DNA from: Proteus vulgaris
GTDB taxonomy: Bacteria > Pseudomonadota > Gammaproteobacteria > Enterobacterales > Enterobacteriaceae
Assembly: GCA_901472505.1 (NCBI GenBank)
Contig: LR590468.1
Span: 3,860,771-3,924,770, forward strand
Reading direction: 5' to 3'
Length of the DNA: 64,000 nucleotides
Part shown: in pieces, positions 32,072-43,014 of the stretch
Numbering within the stretch: position 1 is the first letter of the stretch
Layout: the number at the start of each line of letters is the position of its first letter
Program-made: the position numbers and the translations under genes
Notes under the pieces: model-generated
What the model saw: only the letters and a program-made list of their open reading frames with translations
Databases searched by the model: none
What the model was told of the DNA's origin: nothing

Positions 32072-33464
32072 ATGAATTTTCCGTTAATCATTAACGTACT
32101 CGTCTTTGTTGTGTTATTACTCGTCTTGGCTAAATTAAGTCAACGTCAGTGGAGCCTTTCAAAGAAAGTCCTTGTTGGTTTAGTTTTTGGTGTTGCTTTT
32201 GGATTAGCGCTACACGCATTCTATGACTCACATGATCCTATCATTAAAGAATCTATTCTTTGGTTTAATATCGTGGGTAATGGTTATGTCCAGCTATTAC
32301 AAATGATCATTATGCCATTAGTTTTTGCCTCTATTCTTAGTGCCGTTGCTCGTTTACACCAGGCATCATCGCTAGGTAAAATCAGTGGCTTAACTATTGG
32401 TACTTTATTATTTACCACTGCTATTTCTGCATTAATTGGTATTGTCATAGCCAATTTATTTGGATTAACCGCAGAAGGCTTAGTGCAAGGTGAACAAGAA
32501 GCACAACGCTTAATTGCACTTGAGCAAAATTACATGGGTAAAGTTTCTGACTTAACCATGCCTCAACTTATCTTGTCATTTATTCCTAAAAATCCATTTG
32601 CTGATTTAACAGGTGCAAGTTCAACATCCATTATTAGTGTTGTTATCTTTGCCACTTTCTTAGGTATGGCGGCGCTGAAATTACTCAAAGAAGATCAGCC
32701 TCGTGGTGAAAAAGTATTAGTTGCGATTGATTGCTTACAGTCATGGATCATGAAACTGGTTCGCATTGTTATGATGTTAACCCCTTATGGTGTTATGGCG
32801 CTGATGACTAAAGTTGTTGCCAGCTCAAATATGCACGACATTATTCAATTAGGAAGCTTTGTTGTTGCCTCTTATGTTGCTATTGGCTTAATGTTTGTGG
32901 TTCATGGATTACTGGTCAGTTTTACAGGTTTAAACCCAGTTAAATTCTTCAAAAAAAGCGGGACCTTTATTAGCATTTGCCTTTACTAGCCGTTCAAGTG
33001 CAGCAAGTATCCCGTTAAATATTGAAACACAAATCAAACGTGTGGGTGTGCCAGAATCTATCGCTAGCTTCTCATCCTCTTTTGGTACAACGATTGGCCA
33101 AAATGGTTGTGCAGGTATCTACCCTGCAATGCTCGCTGTCATGGTTGCACCAACCGTAGGCATTAATCCATTAGATCCAATGTGGATTGCTACTTTAGTT
33201 GCTATCGTAACCGTTAGCTCTGCCGGTGTTGCGGGCGTTGGTGGTGGTGCCACATTTGCAGCCCTTATCGTTTTACCTGCAATGGGCTTGCCAGTAACAT
33301 TAGTTGCACTGTTAATCTCTGTAGAGCCATTAATTGATATGGGACGTACCGCGTTAAACGTCAGTGGCTCAATGACAGCAGGTACAATCACCAGCCAAAT
33401 TATGGGACAAACGGATAAAGCTATCTTCAACCAAGATGAAGAAACAGAACTTACAGTAAAATAA
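32072..33464 (+). CDS. tcyP: L-cystine:cation symporter TcyP (YdjN) (one extra base as read)
   Basis: DAACS-family transporter. 463 residues after correction, the E. coli TcyP length. The conserved transport region is in the second part: [25 protein letters not shown], then [22 protein letters not shown]. The frame breaks in the A7 run 32951-32957; dropping one A converts the false ending into [14 protein letters not shown]. It follows ydjM as in E. coli. GGAGAG precedes ATG 32072. Cystine specificity is inferred from resemblance to YdjN. Confidence 0.9.
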
Positions 33465-33485
33465 ACTTTATCCACCTCTAATGAT

Positions 33486-33517
33486 AAAGCCAGTTCATTT
33501 GAACTGGCTTTTTTTGT
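33486..33517 (+). terminator. Terminator after tcyP
   Basis: AAAGCCAGTTC, a four-base loop, and GAACTGGCTTT, followed by a run of T. Confidence 0.88.
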
Positions 33518-33601
33518 ATCTATATTAAGTGACATATCTTCTATCTATGGTATTTACCAATATCAATAAAAAAAAACCTATAAATATAACAAGGTGAAAT
33601 C

Positions 33602-34465
33602 GTGCAAAAAATTATGCGAGTTTTGCGAAAGCTCTATAAGTATGAAAACAGTCAGTATGATCCTGAACGACAAGTTTCTCTTTATCATCTTGATGCCCTT
33701 TCAGAAAAGGAAAAAAGTATATTATTAGTAGCCAACTGGCAACCTAATGTTATTGAAAAATTTGCGGATCACTCTGATGTTATTAATCAATTAAATACTT
33801 TAAAAAACAATCCGTTACTCACTCAAAAGCGTTGTTTAGATGCCTTTGTGGCTGGTGTGGGTGGCAGTTATCTTAGAGGGCGCTCTGTTTTAGGCGCTTT
33901 CCATAAATTACAAAATTTGCCATTACATGATTATGATGAAAAGCCGCAATATGCCTGTTGTTGGATTTGCAGTGATAGCAACCAACAAAAGCATATTAAT
34001 GAGAGTTATTTTCAATATTGCCTCTATTACGGTAATTCTTATACTGGCAATCCCTCTTATGCTTATCTGAATTTAAAGCACTTGCTAACAGTCCCTCCCG
34101 TTAACCCAACTCAGGCAGACAAAGAGACCTTTAAGCAATTACTTCATTTATTACGTAACGCCCCTGAAGATGAAACTCCGGGTAAGTTTGAAAAACGATT
34201 AAATGAAGCTAAATTAATTTCTGGTGATAAATACACCAAGCGGGGTATTTTACACTCACTTGCTTTAGTGGGTATTATTCCCAATACCTTTATTTCATTA
34301 TCTTTAAATAGCTGGGCCAATTTCGGTGATATTACCATTGCAGAAAATCAGCTTAATAACACCAAAGGGCGTTCGGATATAGAGATGCCGTGGGCAGGAT
34401 GGAAAGGTAATCTCAAGATTGATGAAGAAAAAACTGTAGCTTATTTTGGGGAATATTTAGATTAA
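33602..34465 (+). CDS. Unrecognised 287-residue protein
   Basis: I do not recognise this family. It starts at GTG 33602 with AAGGTGA about six bases upstream. There is no signal peptide and no transmembrane helix. It looks soluble and mixed-charge, with a Cys pair in YACCWICSDSNQQKH (about 120-130), aromatic repeats YFQYCLYYGNSY and PSYAYLNLKHLL, and a conserved-looking end with MPWAGWKGNLKID. It lies alone between tcyP and htpX, which are part of the conserved E. coli-like backbone, so it appears to be an insertion. Frame intact. No function is proposed. Confidence 0.7.
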   Translation: MQKIMRVLRKLYKYENSQYDPERQVSLYHLDALSEKEKSILLVANWQPNVIEKFADHSDVINQLNTLKNNPLLTQKRCLDAFVAGVGGSYLRGRSVLGAFHKLQNLPLHDYDEKPQYACCWICSDSNQQKHINESYFQYCLYYGNSYTGNPSYAYLNLKHLLTVPPVNPTQADKETFKQLLHLLRNAPEDETPGKFEKRLNEAKLISGDKYTKRGILHSLALVGIIPNTFISLSLNSWANFGDITIAENQLNNTKGRSDIEMPWAGWKGNLKIDEEKTVAYFGEYLD

Positions 34466-34480
34466 CTATATACGCCATAA

Positions 34481-34513
34481 AAAACGCCCAATACTGTTCA
34501 TATTGAGCGTTTA
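34481..34513. terminator. Bidirectional terminator between the unknown gene and htpX
   Basis: AACGC...GCGTT with an inner CAATA...TATTG pairing between two converging genes; A-run before and TTT after. Confidence 0.65.
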
Positions 34514-34545
34514 AGTGTTGGCGTTAATTCATCGCCTTTAATACT

Positions 34546-35425
34546 TTATTTTAGATACTCACCATTACGTAGAGCTTCAATACGCTTGTCTAATGGTGGA
34601 TGAGATAAAAATAATTCACTGAATGACTTATTACGGCCATTAATGCAGAAAGCCATCATACTGCTCTCTTCTTGTGGCTCATAGCTCGTTTTTAAACGTT
34701 GTAATGCAGCAATCATCTTCTCACGACCAACAAGTTTTGCAGATCCCGCATCCGCATGAAATTCACGGTAACGAGAAAACCACATGGTAATAATGCTCGC
34801 CAGAATACCAAACACAATCTCCAATACCATTGAAACCCCCATATAGACCCAAGGGTTACCATTGCTATTTTCGCTCTCTTCATCGCTAGAAATAAAATTA
34901 GCAACAAATTGTGCAATAATGCGCGAAATAAAGATAACGAAGGTATTCACAACACCTTGTAATAAGGTCATGGTAATCATATCACCCATTAGCAACGTGG
35001 CTAATTTCGTGGGCAATAACAGCTTCTGCCTCATCACGACTCATATTGGCTAATAGTCCTGTACTTACAGCCACCAGCGAAGCATCACGACGAGCGCCTG
35101 TCGCAAACGCATTAATATCAGGTGCATCATAAATAGCGACTTGCGGCATTTTAATACCGACTTGTTCAGATTGGCGTCTTACCGTATCTAATAACCAGCG
35201 CTCTACTTCTGATGTTGGGTTTTCGATAACTTGACCACCCACTGAACGTAATGCCATCCACTTTGACATTAACAGTGAAATAAATGCACCACCAAAACCA
35301 AACAAACCCGCCATGATCATCAAACCTTGAACACTGCGACCTTGTACACCAGTTAAAGATAAGATGATCCCAAAAACAAACATTACAGCTAAGTTTGTTA
35401 AAAGGAATAACGCAATTCTCATCAT
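34546..35425 (-). CDS. htpX: Membrane-bound zinc metalloprotease HtpX (one extra base as read)
   Basis: M48-family inner membrane protease that helps FtsH in quality control of membrane proteins. Two N-terminal helices, then [10 protein letters not shown] containing the HExxH zinc site (about 140), two more helices, and a third ligand in the [12 protein letters not shown] region. The frame breaks in CCC at 34985-34987 directly after the zinc motif; removing one base gives [17 protein letters not shown] and 292 residues, one fewer than E. coli. Sequence error is likely. Confidence 0.93.
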
Positions 35426-35834
35426 ATTGATACTGTTCCTATTTTATCTAATTATCACATTGCAAAAGCTATCTTATAAATAAGGCTTTTTTGAATTTTA
35501 TCAAGTCTTTTAACGTATTTAATACTAAAAACAGTATAACTTTACATTTTGATAAAAAAATAGGATTTAATTACCCACTATTGGCATTATTTAAAACTGA
35601 AGAGAGATGAGTGCTCCAAAATAGGCGGGACAACTTTTCGTATTACTTATTTAAAGAGAAGGTTTTGTAACGTTTAATCTAACAATAATAAATTCATCAT
35701 AAAAGACTGTCCTATTATCGACCCGTTGTATTATCAGCCCCGTTAATTGTATCAGAGATCTTTGTGCACGACTTGTAAGTAATACAAACCGTGCACATGT
35801 GATAAGCAATAGCGTGATTAACGCTATAAACTAA
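35426..35834. other. Gene-free region between htpX and the OprD-like porin
   Basis: Contains the htpX promoter region and a strong hairpin (GTGCACG at 35764-35770 with CGTGCAC at 35790-35796, plus an inner TTGT/ACAA). A small TAGCGT/ACGCTA stem lies just past the porin stop. Neither has a good T-run. Confidence 0.5.
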
Positions 35835-37187
35835 TTACATTTTAAAACGATATGTGGTTGTCATAGAGCCTGATAATGAATGTGCACGTTGTGAATGACC
35901 ATCATACAATTTCGGTGTGGTGTAATCATTTTCTTGCTGATGGTGCCAACCGATACCACCACTTAAGGAAACAGAAAGATTTGCTGTTGGTTTCCAATAA
36001 CTAAATAAACCAAATTGTCCTTGTTTTAATCTTTCACCTGAATAACTGAATTCACTATAGTTAGTGCGCGCACCAACAGACAATTCTTCGTTAACTTTAT
36101 ATGCAGCTTCTAATGCCCCCATAACTTCACCATCACGCACATAGTCAATATCTGCGTAAGCGGGTGAGTTAAAGCGTCCACGAGTATTGCCAATAGGATT
36201 ACGCGCAAATTGACCAACACCATTCGCTTTTTTCGCATCGGTATAAGTCACACCTGTACGTATCGTCCAAGGTGACTCAGGAATGCGCCATTCCATCGTA
36301 CCCGCAAAATGCCATGCATCATTATCGAAGTTACGTTTACCTTTATTGGCATCACTTAATGTACGTTTACCATCACTACCATAATCGTGATAATAAACAA
36401 CACCACCAATAGTCACATCTGAGGTTAATTTATATTTTGCTTCTAAACCTTGTTGGCGGAATACATCATCCGCTTGACCGTAGAAATAAAATACTTTTAA
36501 CGGTTTGGAGTTGTAATTAATTCCACCGGTCAACACATGATCAATATTGTGTCTAACTCCATTACCATCACTGAAATACATTCTATCAATATTTGGGCTA
36601 TCACGACGCATTACTTTACCGTCAAGAAACAGTAAATCTAAGCTCCAATCACCTATTGCCGTTTTAGTGGCATAACCATTATAACTGTTTAATGATAAGC
36701 GCTGTGAGTTAGTAAAAATACCCGTATTTTTCAGCGTAAACCAACCTGCTTTACCATTAATTAAAACAGGATCTAAATCAAACTTCACTTTTGCGAAACG
36801 TTGACCAATTTTGTTATAACCTTTTGCATCACCATCATCATTGTATAGGATTGCACGAGAGGCGAAGTCTTTACTTGCACCTAATTTGATACCACCATAA
36901 TAAGAGACATCAAACCCGAGAATGCCACCTAAATAACCTGATCTGAAATCTGCTTGGAAGTTTTGCCCCCAAGCATTAGCAACTTGCTTTCTGTAACGTT
37001 GCGCTTCTTTATCAAAACGGTTTTCGGTCTTTAGGTATTTCCACATATTGATTGTAGAAAGCTCTAGTTCAGAATCAGAAACAAATGCACTCTCTTTAAT
37101 TGAGTTTTCCCAATTTCCAGCATTGGCAGCGCTAACAGCTAAAAAGCAAGGGGACAACATAAATAATACTATTCTTTTTACTTTCAT
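35835..37187 (-). CDS. OprD-family outer membrane porin (ChiP-like)
   Basis: 450 residues: a signal peptide (MKVKRIVLFMLSPCFLAVSAANA) and an 18-strand-type beta barrel with alternating aromatic patterns. OprD hallmarks include the N-terminal W.Y....R..KEAQRYRKQVANAWGQNFQADFRSGY region and GILGFDVSYYGGIKLG. Enterobacterial members include the chitoporin ChiP. Substrate here is unknown: no chitinase or PTS gene is adjacent. The C-terminus is TTTYRFKM, so the usual terminal aromatic is two residues in. It sits between htpX and prc, which are close together in E. coli. Confidence 0.8.
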   Translation of the reverse strand: MKVKRIVLFMLSPCFLAVSAANAGNWENSIKESAFVSDSELELSTINMWKYLKTENRFDKEAQRYRKQVANAWGQNFQADFRSGYLGGILGFDVSYYGGIKLGASKDFASRAILYNDDGDAKGYNKIGQRFAKVKFDLDPVLINGKAGWFTLKNTGIFTNSQRLSLNSYNGYATKTAIGDWSLDLLFLDGKVMRRDSPNIDRMYFSDGNGVRHNIDHVLTGGINYNSKPLKVFYFYGQADDVFRQQGLEAKYKLTSDVTIGGVVYYHDYGSDGKRTLSDANKGKRNFDNDAWHFAGTMEWRIPESPWTIRTGVTYTDAKKANGVGQFARNPIGNTRGRFNSPAYADIDYVRDGEVMGALEAAYKVNEELSVGARTNYSEFSYSGERLKQGQFGLFSYWKPTANLSVSLSGGIGWHHQQENDYTTPKLYDGHSQRAHSLSGSMTTTYRFKM

Positions 37188-38049
37188 TTTAAGTCAACCT
37201 GGTTAACAAATATTTGAGTTGATTTATATTGGCTTATATTCAACAAGTTCAACAAAGCACCATTCTTATATTTAGCTAAAAAACAACTTTTGATTAAACT
37301 TCTAGTTACATCAATTCAAATACTAAAGTTATTTTTTGGCATAAAAAATCCAATATGGCTATTTCACCATATTTGTATTTACTCATTTTTTAGCAATGAA
37401 TATGCTTTAAGCAAATTATAGGTAATTTGCTATTTAATGATTATTCCTTACTTAGAACATCTACTTCTGAAAATATAATATTTCAGTTTTACATACGACT
37501 CTAATAATAGATTTTGAACTAATAGAATAGAAACAACTCATCATTTAGATAAGTTTTCAGCTGTTGCGTCGATGTCTCAAAATGACACTAAATATTTATG
37601 TTCTGTATATTATAGTAATTTTATGTCAATTTAAGCGATCATTGTCACAACCTGTTACATTTATTGCAATCAACAACCCTCTAAATGTGATAATAATCAC
37701 AATAAGCGGCTTATTTATCTTTTTATTTTACTTACCAAACAAAAAACAATCCCATCTCATTATTTGAGAATTTTTTATCTAAACATTAACTTAATATACT
37801 TTTACATCTCATAAAACTTATTTGAAATATATTTCAGATTAAAAATCAAGCAACGTAAAGTTAAAATTTAATATTCATATATTAATAATTATTTATATTA
37901 CAGATGACTTGATAGAGTAAATATTTAAGAAAATAAAAACTCTCAGCCCCCAATCTTGTCCATTGCTTTAAAAAATATCTAGTAACTCACTTTATAAATA
38001 TTGGTTGGTAATAATAATTTTTATATCTTGATATGTTTAAATATAAAAA
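37188..38049. other. Long AT-rich gene-free region upstream of the porin
   Basis: More than 850 bases without a convincing gene. One 67-codon ORF (37564-37767) is hydrophobic and AT-derived and has no good ribosome binding site, so I did not accept it. A long regulatory region for the porin is the likeliest content. Confidence 0.5.
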
Positions 38050-38080
38050 AACCCAGTAATTGGCTATCCAACTACTGGGA
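38050..38080 (-). terminator. Terminator downstream of prc
   Basis: CCCAGTA (38052-38058) and TACTGGG (38073-38079) with an inner TTGG/CCAA; on the minus strand a T run follows. Confidence 0.85.
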
Positions 38081-38114
38081 ATAATTTTAAGTATCCATTT
38101 TTGTAACTGATAAC

Positions 38115-40175
38115 TTAATTTAATAGTTTTTTCGGCTTAAGTACCTTTGAAAGATCAACTGCAATTTTTGCAGTTTCATCTAAATAAGGATCAGGACCTT
38201 CATAATCCTTAGGTAAATCGTCGAGTGATTTTAATAAAGGTTTACCTTCTAATTTAAAACGCTCATTAATACGATTTAATTTAATAGTTTCTAACTCTTT
38301 ATTTTCTTTTTCTCTTTCAGCAAAATTCAGAATAACAAATTTATCTTCACCTTTTGCTTTAGCATCATTGTAACGTTTAATATCATCAAAGATGTATGAG
38401 AATTCTCTATCATTTGCAATACGTTTAGTATGCAACTCCGTTAATGGCGCTAATGCTGTTTTCAATTTATCTGAATATTCAGATAACTTATAACTTGCTG
38501 GAGAAATACTATCCCAAGGTAATGCATTATCTTCAAAGCTTTCGCCCATTTCAGCACTATCAAAACTTGGTAATAATAAATCAGGTGTTACACCTTTAAG
38601 CTGAGTACTACCACCATTAATGCGATAGAATTTTTGAATAGTGTATTGTACTGAACCTAAACCAGGCCAATCTGGGCTAAGCATTTGATCGTAAACACGC
38701 GTTAGAGGACGATATTGTTGAACAGTTCCTTTACCAAAGGTTTGTTCACCCACAATCAATGCACGTCCGTAGTCTTGCATTGCGGCTGCAAAAATTTCAG
38801 AAGCAGAAGCGCTGAAGCGATTTACAATAACAACCAATGGGCCTTTATAGTAAACAACATCATCTCTATCAAAATCTTGTCGCACACGGCCATTATTGTC
38901 TCTAACTTGAACCACGGGGCCACTTGGAATAAATAATCCTGATAGTGAAATGGCCTCAGTTAAAGCACCGCCGCCGTTACCTCGTAAATCAATGACTAAT
39001 GACGAAACATTATTTTTTGCCACTTTCTGTAATTGTGTTTTCACATCATTAGTTAAACCAACATAGAAGCTTGGAATATCCAAAATAGCAACTTTATCAC
39101 CATTGATAACTTTTTCTGTCAACTTAACCGCTCTGTCTTCTAAGCGGATCTGCTCTCTGACTATCGTGATAGTTCTCGGTTTTGCCCCTTTCTCATCGGA
39201 GATAACTTCCAACTTAACTTGGCTACCTTTCGGGCCTTTAATCAAAGCAACAATATCATCAAGTCGCCAGCCAACAACATCTACCATTGGTTTATTTTGT
39301 TGACCCACTGCAATAATTTTATCTCCAACTTTCAACTCTTTGCTTTTTGCAGCCGGTCCACCGGTCACCATGGAGTTGATCATAGGATAATCATCATCCA
39401 TTTGTAATACAGCACCAATACCTTCTAAAGAAAGGCTCATTTCAGAGTCGAATGCTTCTGTATTTCTAGGTGAAAGGTAACTAGTATGAGGATCAATTTC
39501 ACGGGCAAACGCCGACATAATAATTTGGAAAACGTCTTCACTTTGGCTTTGTGTTTGACGACGTAAAGCGGCTTTATAGCGCTTAGTCAACGTTTCTTTA
39601 ATTTCACTGTCTGTTTTTTCAGATAATTTCAATGTTAACCAATCGTATTTAACTTTTTCATCCCAAAGCTTATCTAATTCAGCTTGAGTTTGAGGCCATG
39701 GCGCTTTCGTCCTATCTACCTCAAACTTATCCTGGCCGGTTAAATCTATTGGCTTATTGATACGATCTAACGCGTACTGAAAACGCTCGAAACGTCTTTT
39801 TTGCGCTAAATTGAAAAGATCATAAAGAGGTTGAAGCTCACCTTTTTTTAGGTATTCACCCACTTTGTTTTTTTCTTTATCAAATTGGGCAATGTCAGAC
39901 GCTAGCAATACATTATGGCTATAGTCTAATAAATTGAGATAGCGATTAAATATCTTTTCAGAAAAGTTCGCATCTAGCGAAAACTGGCGGTAATGAGAGC
40001 GTTCAAAACGAGAAGTGACTCGCTCGCTCACAGTAGAGTGCTGTGGCTCTTGCTTTAATTTGGGTAACTGATCAATAGTCACCATTGCTGGAGTGGCTGG
40101 TTTCTCAGCCATCACAACAGAAGTGCCTGTTAATACTAATCCGATTGCAAAAGCCACATTTAAAAGTTTGTTCAT
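38115..40175 (-). CDS. prc: Carboxy-terminal processing (tail-specific) periplasmic protease Prc
   Basis: 686-residue S41 peptidase. Signal peptide (to about VVMA), long N-terminal helical domain, PDZ domain at about 240-330 (GIGAVLQMDDDYPMINSMVTGGPA), then the protease core with the catalytic Ser in NRFSASASEIFAAAMQDYGRALIVG and the Lys in EQTFGKGTVQQYR. It trims FtsI and degrades MepS in E. coli. Downstream of proQ on the same strand, 19 bases apart, the E. coli order. Frame intact. Confidence 0.96.
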   Translation of the reverse strand: MNKLLNVAFAIGLVLTGTSVVMAEKPATPAMVTIDQLPKLKQEPQHSTVSERVTSRFERSHYRQFSLDANFSEKIFNRYLNLLDYSHNVLLASDIAQFDKEKNKVGEYLKKGELQPLYDLFNLAQKRRFERFQYALDRINKPIDLTGQDKFEVDRTKAPWPQTQAELDKLWDEKVKYDWLTLKLSEKTDSEIKETLTKRYKAALRRQTQSQSEDVFQIIMSAFAREIDPHTSYLSPRNTEAFDSEMSLSLEGIGAVLQMDDDYPMINSMVTGGPAAKSKELKVGDKIIAVGQQNKPMVDVVGWRLDDIVALIKGPKGSQVKLEVISDEKGAKPRTITIVREQIRLEDRAVKLTEKVINGDKVAILDIPSFYVGLTNDVKTQLQKVAKNNVSSLVIDLRGNGGGALTEAISLSGLFIPSGPVVQVRDNNGRVRQDFDRDDVVYYKGPLVVIVNRFSASASEIFAAAMQDYGRALIVGEQTFGKGTVQQYRPLTRVYDQMLSPDWPGLGSVQYTIQKFYRINGGSTQLKGVTPDLLLPSFDSAEMGESFEDNALPWDSISPASYKLSEYSDKLKTALAPLTELHTKRIANDREFSYIFDDIKRYNDAKAKGEDKFVILNFAEREKENKELETIKLNRINERFKLEGKPLLKSLDDLPKDYEGPDPYLDETAKIAVDLSKVLKPKKLLN

Positions 40176-40194
40176 GCTCTGGTTGGCCTCCGTA

Positions 40195-40887
40195 TCAGAA
40201 CTTTAAATGTTCCGTGCGTACATTCATTGCCAAACCGTTAGGCAATTGTACACGTACACCCTCTTTTGCTATCTCTAGCACTGTCGCATTCATCACGCTA
40301 CTACCAACGTTAACTTTCAGCGATTGACCAACAGTAAGAACTGATGTATCTGTGACTGGAATTAACTTTTCAGTATTTTGACGTGGTGCTTTACGAGGTG
40401 CTTGAGTTGCTTTCTGAGGACGAGGCTGTCGTTTTTCACCCTCTTTAGGTGGCTGACGACGCGTATTATTTGGCTTTTTCGCTGCCGGACGTTTACTGGT
40501 CTCCTTATCACCTTCAGCTTCGCGCTTTTTAGCACGTTGTTCAGCTCTTTGGGCTTGAACGCGTGCCTTGGCTTCTGCTAATTGTGTACGAGCATGTTCA
40601 ATATGCTCAGCTTCCAGCTCGCCGCAGTCATTACCATCCAAATCGACACGTTTTGCCCCTTCTTTAACTCCATAAAGGTAGCGCCAACTTGAGGTATACA
40701 AGCGTAATGCGGAACGTAACTGTGTTTTGCTTAATTCAGCATCATCTTTTAGAGCTTCAACAAGATCTTGAAAAATGCCAACTTTTAAAGGGCGAGCTTC
40801 GCCCTCAGCAATAAAACACTTAGGGAAACGTTCAGCTAAAAAAGCGATGATTTCTTTACTACTATTCAACTTAGGTTGATTTTCCAT
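40195..40887 (-). CDS. proQ: RNA chaperone ProQ
   Basis: 230 residues. N-terminal FinO/ProQ domain (about 1-120, [35 protein letters not shown]), a basic low-complexity linker rich in Lys, Arg and Pro (about 125-180), and a C-terminal Tudor-like domain ([33 protein letters not shown]...). It binds structured sRNAs and 3' ends. Same operon as prc. Confidence 0.95.
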   Translation of the reverse strand: MENQPKLNSSKEIIAFLAERFPKCFIAEGEARPLKVGIFQDLVEALKDDAELSKTQLRSALRLYTSSWRYLYGVKEGAKRVDLDGNDCGELEAEHIEHARTQLAEAKARVQAQRAEQRAKKREAEGDKETSKRPAAKKPNNTRRQPPKEGEKRQPRPQKATQAPRKAPRQNTEKLIPVTDTSVLTVGQSLKVNVGSSVMNATVLEIAKEGVRVQLPNGLAMNVRTEHLKF

Positions 40888-40982
40888 GAAATTTCCTGAT
40901 TACAACGGTTTTGCCAACCAGCGCAGGCATGAACAAGCGACATTATAATAGTGTTGCCAACAATTTCTATGGCAAACGCCTG

Positions 40983-41483
40983 TTAACTTACACAAAATTC
41001 ACAATATTTTGCTGTATGACAAGTTTTTAAATGCTCGCAGAGCACGTCACACAACGCTTTAAGCCCATTTTCATCTTTTTTATCGAAACGATTAAAAATA
41101 GGGCTATCAATATCGAGAACGCCGATAATTTGTCCATTCACCTCTAGAGGTAGAACAATTTCAGACTGACTTGCACTGTCACAAGCAATATGTCCACTAA
41201 ATTGATGAACGTCATCCACTCTTAAAATTCTGTTTTCAGAGTATGCAGTGCCGCAAACTCCTTTTCCAAAACCTATCCTGACACAAGCTATTTTACCTTG
41301 AAATGGACCAAGAACTAATGAATCGCCATCATTTAGATAAAACCCAACCCAATTTATCGTATCTAACTTCTCGAAAAGAAGAGCACTGGTATTAGCAAGT
41401 GATGCGATAAGATCATTTTCACCAGACAACAAGGCTGACAAATTATCAGTGAGTTCCTGATAAAAAAGCGATTTTGGCATCAT
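40983..41483 (-). CDS. msrC: Free methionine-(R)-sulfoxide reductase MsrC (GAF domain)
   Basis: 166 residues forming one GAF domain. The catalytic cysteines of fRMsr enzymes appear as CVRIGFGKGVCGTAYSE (about residue 84 and 94) and HIACDSASQSEIVLPL. Reduces free Met-R-SO using thioredoxin. Upstream neighbour of proQ, as yebR is in E. coli, and divergent from letA. Confidence 0.92.
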   Translation of the reverse strand: MMPKSLFYQELTDNLSALLSGENDLIASLANTSALLFEKLDTINWVGFYLNDGDSLVLGPFQGKIACVRIGFGKGVCGTAYSENRILRVDDVHQFSGHIACDSASQSEIVLPLEVNGQIIGVLDIDSPIFNRFDKKDENGLKALCDVLCEHLKTCHTAKYCEFCVS

Positions 41484-41745
41484 TAAACCCTATATACATA
41501 ACTAAAATAGATAACATACTTGTAATTTAGCCTATTTTATCTTGAGGTTGAATACTCCATTTTCAAGAATTAGGTAAAAAAACGATAATACGCTCTTAAC
41601 ATCTACAAAAAAAATCAGACACTTATTATTGTAAAATGAAAGGCATAAATATAATAAAAATGATAACTTGTGAACCATTGAGTATAGGTACTTTTTTTTA
41701 GCTTAATCAAACGATAACTATTAAGAAAGTTAACGTAGGCAAATA

Positions 41746-43014
41746 ATGAGCAACTCTGAGAACGATATCGCAACTAAAGAAATAAAATCAATACGCTGCC
41801 AAGAATGTGACCATCTTGTGGCACTACCTCTTTCGCTTAAGCGTGGAGAAGATGCGTATTGTCCACGTTGCCAAGCTAAACTCGCCTCTTATCGAGATTG
41901 GTCATTGACTCGTTTATTAATTTTATCGATTACAATGCTTATCTTGGCATCTATTGCATTTACTCAACCATTAATCAAAATTCATCTATTAGGTACAATG
42001 ATAACAGCCAATGTACTTGATGGTATTCGTATGATGTCAGAGCAAGGCTCTCCACTTACTGCAACGATGGTAGTCTTTGTGCTGTAGCTGCCCCTCTTAG
42101 CCTTCCGATTGCTATTTTATATCTCCACTTAGGCGCACGTTTACGTTTTAATCTACGCCCAGTGCTATTAATGCTTGGAAAATTAAAAGAATGGGTAATG
42201 CTAGATGTTTATTTGATTGGACTTGGTGTGGCTACAATAAAATTAGGTGACTACGCTACGGTTTATATTGGCAATGGTTTAATTGCTTTTATTTCTCTAA
42301 TGCTACTCAGCTTATTGATGCTGATTAATCTTAATATGGACCAACTTTGGCAACGATTTTTACCCACAAAAAACAATCCACCAAAGCCCTGCTACATGCC
42401 ATGCTTGTCATTATCATTTTAAAAAAATGCCTTCAACACATTGCCCTCGTTGTAAATCTTGTTATACCCGAAGACAACCAATGAGTTTACAAAAAACATG
42501 GGCTGCATTAATTACAGCAATTATTTTATTATTACCTGCAAATTTATTGCCTATTTCTATTTTTTATTTAAACGGTCAACGCACCGAAGATACCATTTTT
42601 TCAGGTGTCATAGCCTTAGTAAATTCGGGTAATACCCCTATTGCCATTATCGTTTTTATTGCCAGTATTTTTGTACCTTTTTTCAAAATTATTATCATGC
42701 TGGGATTATTATTGAGTATTCACTTTAATTCCCATCTTGATCCTCTATTTCGTATGAAGCTATACCGTTTTGTCTCTTGGATAGGACGCTGGTCAATGCT
42801 TGACCTCTTTGTGATCGCACTGATGATGTCATTAATTAATCGAGATCAACTGATGACGTTCACAATGGGCCCAGCGGCTTTTTATTTTGGTACTGCGGTT
42901 ATTCTTACTATCCTTGCCGTTGAATGGTTGGATAGTCGTTTACTATGGGATACTTATGCAACACGAAGAAAACGACGTTCAGGAAATACAAGCCCAAATA
43001 CGCCGCAAGCGTAG
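41746..43014 (+). CDS. letA: Lipid transport membrane protein LetA (YebS), PqiA family (two compensating indels as read)
   Basis: Inner membrane partner of LetB, thought to load lipids into the MCE tunnel. Two PqiA domains, each with a zinc-ribbon-like Cys set (CQECDHLV...YCPRCQ early; CHACHYHF...[12 protein letters not shown] about midway), and multiple helices. A missing T near 42076-42078 and an extra base near 42383-42389 break the frame between them; correcting both restores [13 protein letters not shown] and [13 protein letters not shown]. The corrected length is 422 residues, close to E. coli. Its 3' end overlaps letB by 59 bases. Confidence 0.88.

Noticed and set aside
34986-35037. 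htpX as two separate genes
   Set aside because: Both parts are consecutive pieces of one HtpX protein with a single extra base between them.
37564-37767. 67-codon ORF in the spacer upstream of the OprD-like porin
   Set aside because: Hydrophobic, built from AT-rich sequence, no ribosome binding site and no family resemblance.
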